Assembly: GCA_905213155.1 (NCBI GenBank)
Contig: CAJMHI010000034.1
Coordinates: forward strand, 1-20,501
Source of the DNA: an uncultured Acidaminococcus sp.
Lineage (GTDB): Bacteria > Bacillota > Negativicutes > Acidaminococcales > Acidaminococcaceae
DNA length: 20,501 bases
Direction of reading: 5' to 3'
A program made the translations under genes and the position numbers. The notes under the pieces are model-generated. The model saw only the letters and a list, made by a program, of their open reading frames with translations, did no database searches and was not told where the DNA came from. Shown piece by piece: positions 14,873 to 20,501 of this stretch (positions are counted from its first letter, which is position 1; every line of letters starts with the position of its first letter).

Positions 14873-15943
14873 TTATTTGACTAAGTCATTGGCTTTCATC
14901 CACTGTTCCATGGCGTCAGCCACATCTTTATTATTCAAGTCCGCCATCATAAAATGGGTACTGCCCTTTATCCCAATATCCGGGAGAGAAACAATTTCTA
15001 CTTTGGCACCATAGCGTTTCATGACTTCTTCCCAACGTTTTGCCAAATTCCAACGAACCCGCCAGTTATCCTGTCCCCAGTTGGCTACCATTTTGTCGCC
15101 TTTGGGGATATTGTCTCCAAAATAAACGACAATGGGGATTTTAGCCAACTGCTGCAGATCTTTCTCCGGCACGGCATATCCTGCCGCAGGGAAGGCACTG
15201 GTGGTTTTTTCTACCGGCGGGACTTGTCCTTCAGGAAAGGGAAAAGCTCCGGGTTCCAGTGCAATAATGCCTTTTACATGCCCGGACCGCATGGCTGTAT
15301 CCCAACCCGGACCGCCACCAGCAGAATGAGTAACAAGGATATTATCTCCTGCCTTTTCAAATACAGCTACCATAGCATCAGCGATGACCTTGCTGTCTCT
15401 GGCACCAGTATCGGGCGTCATCTGGTGCAAAAACTGGTCTCGTGACGCTGCATCACGCGGTACAGCGGCATTTTCATAAACATTGGGCCATTGTCCAATA
15501 CGGAAGGTGTTATACCATAGCTGGTCGTTAGGAGTGGCGCTCAGCACAGCCGGTACGGTAGATTGTCCTGCTCTTCCCCGACGAGGTTGATCCACGATGT
15601 AGGTTGTATATCCTTTTTCCAAAAAGATGTTTTGAAATCCATCCCGCCCATCCGGTGTGGATTCCCAAGTTTTCCCGGATTGCCCCGCGCCATGGAGAAA
15701 TACGATCCCATAGCGATGGGCATTCTTAGGTTTTTGATAAAAGACGTAGGCGTGATCCCCGTGCATAGTTTGCCCTGCCAAATTCGTTGCTTTGGAACCA
15801 TCATAAGTGCCTGGTGCTGCGACAGTGACACCGCCGGCCATAAAACTGCCCTGATCAACAAGTGTCACAGGATGATCCATTGCCATAGCGGTAGAAGCAA
15901 AAACTTGCAGAGCTGCTACCAGCAGTAGATATTTTTTTAACAT
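14873..15943 (-). CDS. exported alpha/beta hydrolase, esterase 713-like
   Basis: The 356-residue protein starts with a clear signal peptide (KKYLLLVAALQVFASTAMA, cleavage near residue 21), so it is exported across the inner membrane. The alpha/beta hydrolase core shows an oxyanion HGAG (84-87), the nucleophile Ser207 in THSAGGGP, a candidate acid Glu230 in ALEPG and His330 in STHFMMAD. Thr replaces the first Gly of the common GxSxG motif. This order resembles the bacterial esterase-713-like group; the natural ester is unknown. The ATG has GGGAGGA 8 bases upstream. It sits between two aldo/keto reductase genes with small gaps, which suggests co-transcription, though export separates it from those enzymes. 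Confidence 0.85.
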   Translation of the reverse strand: MLKKYLLLVAALQVFASTAMAMDHPVTLVDQGSFMAGGVTVAAPGTYDGSKATNLAGQTMHGDHAYVFYQKPKNAHRYGIVFLHGAGQSGKTWESTPDGRDGFQNIFLEKGYTTYIVDQPRRGRAGQSTVPAVLSATPNDQLWYNTFRIGQWPNVYENAAVPRDAASRDQFLHQMTPDTGARDSKVIADAMVAVFEKAGDNILVTHSAGGGPGWDTAMRSGHVKGIIALEPGAFPFPEGQVPPVEKTTSAFPAAGYAVPEKDLQQLAKIPIVVYFGDNIPKGDKMVANWGQDNWRVRWNLAKRWEEVMKRYGAKVEIVSLPDIGIKGSTHFMMADLNNKDVADAMEQWMKANDLVK

Positions 15944-15972
15944 TTTAGATTCCTCCCATTTCTATTCTCTTA

Positions 15973-16830
15973 TTACAAATTGCTTTCAAACGGCAAATGC
16001 ATAGAGGCATACTTTTCCTCGGTGGCATTGTCCGCCTGGTAATACTTTTTCTTTCCATCCAATTTTCCAATCTCTGCCATTTCTGCATCCGTTAACGCAA
16101 AATCAAAGATATTGGCATTATCCCGAATATGGTCCGGATTCTTAGATCCCGGGATGGTAATAAAACCTTTCTGTGTTGCCCAGCGGAGCACGATCTGGAC
16201 AGGACTCTTATGGTATTTCGTTGCGAGCTTGTCAAAGACTGGTTCTTGTAGCAACTCCGGATCTCCGTGTCCCAGAGGATACCAGCCCATAAGTCTTGTA
16301 CCATATTCAGCCAAGCGATCTATGCTGCGATGCTGGATGCAATAAGGATGGGTTTCCAATTGAATGACATGGGGTTTGATTTCTGCTGCCGCCAAAAGGC
16401 GCTCCAGCTTTTCGTCATGAAAATTGGAGATACCCAAACTTCTGGCCTGTCCTTCTTTGTACGCCTTTTCAATCAGATGGTAGCCGGCTACAAAATTACC
16501 TGCAGGCTGGTGGATAAACAGCAGATCCACGTAGTCCACACCCAGACGCTTCAGGGTTTGCTCTACAGCATCTTCTACTTCGTATAGCGTCGCCCAAATT
16601 TTCGTGGACAAAAAAACATCTTCTCGTTTCACAATGCCTTCTTCAATGGCTCTAGATAGCCCTTTCCCAACTGCTTCTTCGTTCAAATAGGCGTTAGCCG
16701 TGTCAATCATACGGTAACCATCTTTCAGTGCCGCATAGACAGAGGTTTCCGTATCTTTCGGACTGATCATAAATGTCCCAAGTCCCAACACGGGTACCTT
16801 GATGCCATTATACAACGTAATTTTTTCCAT
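15973..16830 (-). CDS. aldo/keto reductase (AKR5/2,5-diketo-gluconate reductase-like)
   Basis: This 285-residue TIM-barrel reductase belongs to the shorter AKR group that includes 2,5-diketo-D-gluconate and methylglyoxal reductases. Asp43 and Tyr48 in MIDTANAY, Lys77 in STKIWA and His107 in LLFIHQPAGN form the catalytic set, and IPGSKNPDHIRDN near residue 238 is the NADPH-binding signature. The exact carbonyl substrate cannot be read from sequence. The ATG has AAGGA 7 bases upstream. It is the first gene of the three-gene unit and diverges from the LysR gene, the usual layout for a regulator and its target. Confidence 0.92.
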   Translation of the reverse strand: MEKITLYNGIKVPVLGLGTFMISPKDTETSVYAALKDGYRMIDTANAYLNEEAVGKGLSRAIEEGIVKREDVFLSTKIWATLYEVEDAVEQTLKRLGVDYVDLLFIHQPAGNFVAGYHLIEKAYKEGQARSLGISNFHDEKLERLLAAAEIKPHVIQLETHPYCIQHRSIDRLAEYGTRLMGWYPLGHGDPELLQEPVFDKLATKYHKSPVQIVLRWATQKGFITIPGSKNPDHIRDNANIFDFALTDAEMAEIGKLDGKKKYYQADNATEEKYASMHLPFESNL

Positions 16831-16974
16831 GATAAAATCCTTCTCTCCCTTATTTTTACTGCTGTTTTAGTTGCTTTCGTTATCTGTATTTTACAAAACT
16901 GGTTCTTCGTTGTACAATGCCAATAACAGCGTTCACTATATCTGTATGACATAGCAAAAGAAAAGGAGCCTTTC
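16831..16974. promoter_or_regulatory. divergent promoter region between the AKR unit and lysR
   Basis: For the minus-strand unit TTGTAC (16912-16917) and TAAAAT (16888-16893) are spaced by 18 bp. The -35 forms part of the palindrome TTGTACAA (16910-16917). A 9-bp direct repeat TATCTGTAT occurs at 16881-16889, overlapping the -10, and at 16939-16947, 58 bp away; these could be contacts for the LysR protein. No convincing lysR promoter was assigned, although its AAGGAG ribosome binding site just before 16975 is clear. Confidence 0.45.
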
Positions 16975-17838
16975 ATGGTTGATATTATCTTATTGGAACA
17001 GCTGGTGGCTTTCGCTCAGTATGGTACGCTCTCCGAAGCGGCAGAAAAATTATATACCACCCAGCCTGTTCTCACCCGGCATATGAAGAAACTGGAAAGC
17101 GAATTAGGGCTCACGCTCTTTGTCCGCGGCAAAAACCGTCTTGCGCTCACAGAGACCGGAAAACAAGCGGCTCTCTATGCGGAACGGGTACTCCAAGCCC
17201 ATACGGAATTTGAGCGGCAAATTCATGCCTACGATCGCAGTCTGCGTACTATTTCTATTGGGTACTGTGCTCCGGTCCCGCAGGATGTGCTGACTCCACT
17301 TTTAAACAGCCTTTGGTCCGGCATGACCATCTCTGCGGATATGAAGGATGATGCCTCTTTTTTACAAGATCTTCAGGAGGGGCATTATCAACTGGCTGTT
17401 ACCCACTTCGCACCGGAAGATACACAGAGCTTTGCCTATAAAAAATGTGGTCACGAGGATTTATTTCTCTCTGTAACCACAAACAATCCGCTAACGTTTT
17501 ATCCCGAAATTCACATGAAAGATCTGGAAGGGCAATCTATTTTGTTGTTCAATCGGCTTGGTTTTTGGAGTGAGATACCGCCGATTAAAACGTATAACAT
17601 CAATTATTTGCTGCAGATTCAGCGCAGCACATTCTGTGAACTGGCAAAGAACTCAGCCTATCCCATTTTTACTTCTAGTTGCAGCATTATGCAGAACAAA
17701 TTCCAGCTCCCGGGCAGGGTTAAAATTGCAATTGCCGATGCCCAGTGCCACTGCGACTATTACTTAGTATGCTTAAAGAAAGACTATCCCCGGTTCAAAA
17801 GGCTCTTTGCCCAGATTTCGGAGGATACCATTCAGTAA
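16975..17838 (+). CDS. LysR family transcriptional regulator
   Basis: The 287-residue protein has the LysR N-terminal winged helix-turn-helix (about 3-62), with GTLSEAAEKLYTTQPVLTRH spanning the recognition helix, then VRGKNRLALTETG and a linker helix. The remainder (about 90-287) is the periplasmic-binding-protein-like effector domain. The ligand is not predictable. The ATG has AAGGAG 6 bases upstream. It is transcribed away from the aldo/keto reductase–esterase unit, which it probably controls, as LysR proteins usually act on the divergent neighbour and on themselves. A terminator at 17882-17914 follows. Confidence 0.92.
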   Translation: MVDIILLEQLVAFAQYGTLSEAAEKLYTTQPVLTRHMKKLESELGLTLFVRGKNRLALTETGKQAALYAERVLQAHTEFERQIHAYDRSLRTISIGYCAPVPQDVLTPLLNSLWSGMTISADMKDDASFLQDLQEGHYQLAVTHFAPEDTQSFAYKKCGHEDLFLSVTTNNPLTFYPEIHMKDLEGQSILLFNRLGFWSEIPPIKTYNINYLLQIQRSTFCELAKNSAYPIFTSSCSIMQNKFQLPGRVKIAIADAQCHCDYYLVCLKKDYPRFKRLFAQISEDTIQ

Positions 17839-17881
17839 TTTTCTGGCTATGTGTATAGAGGTACATATTATTTTACCCATC

Positions 17882-17914
17882 AAAAAAGGCCGCTACAATG
17901 TAGTGACCTTTTTT
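17882..17914. terminator. two-way intrinsic terminator between lysR and trpS
   Basis: AAAAAAGG at 17882 pairs with CCTTTTTT ending at 17914. The stem continues with C-G, G-U, C-G, T-A, A-T and C-G after one mismatch and closes on a three-base loop. Runs of six T follow the GC part of the stem on both strands, so it can end both the rightward lysR and leftward trpS transcripts, which converge here. Confidence 0.85.
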
Positions 17915-17919
17915 GACCA

Positions 17920-18981
17920 TTATCTCAGCAGGTTATTGTTATCAAAGTAGTCTATCCGCATAGCTCTGCGTACGTCCATGAGCGTCTGGTCTGCTTTGCC
18001 ACGAGCTTTTTCTGTGCCAGCACGGAGAATATCCACTACCTCCAGCTTACGTTCTTCCCAATACTGGCGACGGGCACGGATCGGTCCTAGTACGGACTGT
18101 AGCACTGCGTTGAGGAATTTCTTTATTTTCATATCCCCCAAGCCGCCCTTTTGGTAGTGCTCTTTTAATTCATCCAGGTTGGCATAGTCCGGCAAAAATT
18201 CTGCAAAATGCTCTGGCTTGCTAAAAGCTTCCAGATAGGTAAAGACCGGGTTTCCCTCCACATGCCCGGGATCCGTCACTTTGATGTGAGTAGGATCGGT
18301 ATACATGCCCATGACTTTAGTCTTTATGGTTTCCTCATCATCAGACAAATAAATACAATTGCCCAGGGATTTGCTCATTTTCGCTTTTCCATCCAGCCCA
18401 GGCAAACGCAGGCAGGCTTTGTTCTCTGGCAATACAATGTCCGGTTCCACCAACGTCTCCCCGTAGACACTGTTAAACTTCCTCACGATTTCCCGGCACT
18501 GTTCCAGCATAGGTTCCTGATCTTCACCAACAGGTACATGGGTAGCCTGAAAAGCCGTGATATCGGCTGCCTGGCTCACTGGGTAACAGAAAAATCCCAG
18601 TGGCACACTGGATCCAAAGCCTTTTTGCTGGATTTCATTTTTTACAGTGGGGTTTCGCTGCACCCGGGATACTGTAACGAGATCCATATAGTAAGTAGTC
18701 AGTTCAAACAACTGCGGGATCAGGCTTTGAATAAAAATCGTGGATTTTGCCGGATCAATGCCTGCAGCCAAGTAATCTAAGGCCACCTGCAATACGTTCT
18801 GCCGAACTTTTTCCGGGTTTTCCGCATTGTCCGTCAAGGCCTGGGCATCGGCAATCATAAAGTACACTTCATCAAATGTACCTGTATTTTGCAAATGAAC
18901 GCGTTCTTGCAGACTCCCTACATAATGTCCTACATGCAGATGTCCGGTAGGACGATCCCCTGTCAAAATAATTTTCTTCAT
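17920..18981 (-). CDS. trpS: tryptophanyl-tRNA synthetase
   Basis: This class I synthetase charges tRNA-Trp with tryptophan. From the ATG at 18981 it is 353 residues. The HIGH-type motif reads HVGH (16-19) within TGDRPTGHLHVGHYVGS, and KMSKSLGN (201-208) closes the active site. GFFCYPVSQAADITAF (about 129-144) is the family's tryptophan-site stretch. The TGDRPTG start resembles the streptococcal type rather than the Bacillus SGIQPSG type. A TTG at 18984 would add one residue but lies too close to GAGGA, which is 7 bases before the ATG. It is a single-gene unit. No T-box leader was seen upstream. Confidence 0.96.
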   Translation of the reverse strand: MKKIILTGDRPTGHLHVGHYVGSLQERVHLQNTGTFDEVYFMIADAQALTDNAENPEKVRQNVLQVALDYLAAGIDPAKSTIFIQSLIPQLFELTTYYMDLVTVSRVQRNPTVKNEIQQKGFGSSVPLGFFCYPVSQAADITAFQATHVPVGEDQEPMLEQCREIVRKFNSVYGETLVEPDIVLPENKACLRLPGLDGKAKMSKSLGNCIYLSDDEETIKTKVMGMYTDPTHIKVTDPGHVEGNPVFTYLEAFSKPEHFAEFLPDYANLDELKEHYQKGGLGDMKIKKFLNAVLQSVLGPIRARRQYWEERKLEVVDILRAGTEKARGKADQTLMDVRRAMRIDYFDNNNLLR

Positions 18982-19005
18982 CAACTCTTCCTCGCCTTCA
19001 TCTAT

Positions 19006-19041
19006 TTTATATCAATGTATTTTACAGTCTCAATTATTATA
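19006..19041 (-). promoter_or_regulatory. trpS promoter region
   Basis: On the minus strand TTGAGA (19028-19033) and TATAAA (19006-19011) are spaced by 16 bp, giving a transcript that starts close to the gene. A perfect TATAAT (19036-19041) lies further upstream but has no good -35. Which is used cannot be decided from the sequence. The AGGGTGGNACC motif of a T-box is absent. Confidence 0.45.
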
Positions 19042-19106
19042 CTATGATTTCTACCTTTCTTCCAGCGGATGGAGTTTTTATCAGGAAGTCCACTCTAAAA
19101 ATACAG

Positions 19107-19135
19107 TTGTACTTTTAATAAAAATTTTGTATACT
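19107..19135 (+). promoter_or_regulatory. sstT promoter
   Basis: TTGTAC (19107-19112) and TATACT (19130-19135) are spaced by exactly 17 bp. The start would be near 19142. The leader then begins with a 6-bp perfect hairpin, CTGCTT/AAGCAG (19144-19157), and ends in AAAGGA, the ribosome binding site 8-9 bases before the ATG at 19189. Confidence 0.65.
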
Positions 19136-19188
19136 ATTCAAGGCTGCTTTGAAGCAGTATTCTGCGAATAATAGAAAGGAAGTTTAAC

Positions 19189-20445
19189 ATGAACGTTATC
19201 GCAGCTTTTATTCGGAAGACGGCTCTCATTAAACAGATCGCCGTCGGTCTTATCGCCGGCATTTTACTGGCCGTCCTGGCTCCTGGCGCAGTGCCTTTAA
19301 TCAGTATCTTCGGAGATTTATTTGTAAAAGCTTTGAAGGGCATCGCACCTATTCTTGTTTTCATCCTGGTGATGAATGCCATGGTGCAGAAAAAGGATGA
19401 TGGGAATACCCATATGAAACCCATCGTTACACTCTACGTCATTGGTACCTTTGCCGCTTCTTTGGTGGGGGTGGCTTTATCTTTTCTCTTCCCGGTAAAT
19501 CTTACGCTACAACTGGGCTCCAGTAAACTGAATCCACCCAGCGGCATTACAGAAGTGCTCCATTCCCTGATTTTAAATATCGTGGATTCTCCAGTGAATG
19601 CGTTGCTAAATGCCAATTATATCGGGATTTTGGCTTGGGCTATCATCATTGGGCTGGCGCTGCATCGCACGATGGGAGATACTTCAAAGAAGCTGCTGGA
19701 AGACGTAGCGCAAGGAATCACCATTGTAGTCACCTGGGTTATTCACTTTGCTCCGCTTGGAATTATGGGGCTGGTAGCCCAGTCCATTAGTGCCAGCGGT
19801 CTGGGGGCACTGCTCGGGTATGTAAAACTTCTTGGCGTTTTGATTACTTCCTATTTCTTAGTCGCCCTGATTATGAACCCGTTTATCGTCTATCTCAAAG
19901 TACACAAAAATCCGTATCCTTTGGTATGGACTACTTTAAAAGAAAGTGGCCTCTATGCTTTCTTTACCCGTTCTTCTGCTGCTAATATCCCTGTCAACCT
20001 GTCTTTATGCAAACGCTTGGGCCTTAATCCGGATACCTATACTATTTCTATTCCCCTAGGTGCCACCATCAATATGGCGGGCGCATCCATTACTATCTCA
20101 GTACTCTCTTTGGCTGCAGCCCACACACTGGGTATCCAGGTGGATCTTTTAACCGCTCTTCTTTTGTGCATTATCTCCACCGTAGGAGCCTGCGGAGCAT
20201 CCGGCGTAGCTGGCGGCTCTTTGCTGCTTATTCCTGTAGCCTGTGCCTCTTTTGGCATCAGCAACGACATTGCCATGCAAGTTGTAGGTGTAGGATTTAT
20301 TATCAGCGTCCTGGAAGATGCTTGTGAAACCGCCTTAAATTCCAGCAGCGACGTGCTCTTTACAGCAACTGCTGAATTTGCCCAACGGGCCAAAGATGGT
20401 ACCTTGCAGGCCGAAGATATGGTCCCCAAAGACGAACAAAAATAA
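19189..20445 (+). CDS. sstT: serine/threonine:sodium symporter SstT
   Basis: The 418-residue membrane protein belongs to the dicarboxylate/amino acid:cation symporter family and imports serine and threonine with sodium. About eight membrane segments and the two re-entrant regions are visible: FFTRSSAANIPVNLSL (258-273) around the first hairpin, PLGATINMAGA (289-299) in the sodium and substrate site, GACGASGVAGGSLLL (333-347), the second hairpin, and DACETALNSSSDVLFTA (377-393). The serine-rich TRSSAAN motif and the length fit SstT rather than glutamate carriers. Its own promoter lies at 19107-19135. The last 56 bases after the stop contain no clear terminator or gene. Confidence 0.94.
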   Translation: MNVIAAFIRKTALIKQIAVGLIAGILLAVLAPGAVPLISIFGDLFVKALKGIAPILVFILVMNAMVQKKDDGNTHMKPIVTLYVIGTFAASLVGVALSFLFPVNLTLQLGSSKLNPPSGITEVLHSLILNIVDSPVNALLNANYIGILAWAIIIGLALHRTMGDTSKKLLEDVAQGITIVVTWVIHFAPLGIMGLVAQSISASGLGALLGYVKLLGVLITSYFLVALIMNPFIVYLKVHKNPYPLVWTTLKESGLYAFFTRSSAANIPVNLSLCKRLGLNPDTYTISIPLGATINMAGASITISVLSLAAAHTLGIQVDLLTALLLCIISTVGACGASGVAGGSLLLIPVACASFGISNDIAMQVVGVGFIISVLEDACETALNSSSDVLFTATAEFAQRAKDGTLQAEDMVPKDEQK

Positions 20446-20501
20446 ACGTAAATTGCAACTCCAAATTGAACAGCGGTAGAAATTACGCTACCTGTATAGA
20501 T

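Noticed and set aside
18985..19188. T-box riboswitch upstream of trpS
   Set aside because: The AGGGTGGNACC motif and an antiterminator/terminator pair were looked for on the minus strand and are absent.
20474..20494. GGTAG/CTACC inverted repeat after sstT
   Set aside because: Five base pairs with no T-run before the window ends; cannot be called a terminator.

Overview
The window looks like chromosomal DNA of a Negativicutes-type Firmicute (Acidaminococcaceae/Veillonellaceae-like). This is inferred from the gene families and order only: a Gls24/Asp23–AmaP–DUF2273 block runs into nusB, a TsaD/Kae1-like gene, xseA, xseB, ispA, dxs, tlyA, nadK, argR, recN and a Nudix gene. The genus is not determined. 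No rRNA, tRNA, CRISPR array or complete mobile element was seen.

Layout. Positions 1-264 hold no gene; the extreme left (about 41-86) carries spaced TGACCCA/GGCCGG motifs that resemble an IS21-type end, and a strong leftward promoter lies at 200-229. Positions 265-11669 are one tightly packed minus-strand cluster of 14 genes, read from right to left, with gaps of 1-30 bp or short overlaps. It starts with the envelope-stress module (asp23/gls24, amaP, DUF2273) and continues with nusB (transcription), a TsaD-like ATPase, both exonuclease VII subunits, isoprenoid synthesis (ispA, dxs), tlyA (rRNA methylation), nadK, argR, recN and an ADP-ribose-pyrophosphatase-like Nudix protein. A promoter with an extended -10 lies just upstream at about 11713.

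Positions 11776-13586 form a probable SOS mutagenesis unit on the minus strand: a Y-family polymerase of the UmuC/UvrX type, followed by an overlapping 59-residue YolD-like protein. A promoter flanked by two LexA-box-like sequences lies upstream and a terminator hairpin downstream. A 47-bp near-palindrome (13636-13682), possibly a REP-like element, sits in the next intergenic region.

Positions 13813-16830 are a three-gene minus-strand unit: an aldo/keto reductase, an exported alpha/beta hydrolase and a second, different aldo/keto reductase. A LysR regulator (16975-17838) diverges from it across a 144-bp spacer. A two-way terminator (17882-17914) separates this from trpS on the minus strand. 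trpS and a sodium-coupled serine/threonine transporter (sstT, plus strand) diverge from a shared 200-bp promoter region. After sstT the last 56 bases show no gene.

The most notable items are the overlooked YolD-like gene, the TsaD paralogue that keeps its metal ligands, the paired LexA-like boxes and the large near-palindrome. I did not find clear evidence of a wholly undescribed multi-gene system.
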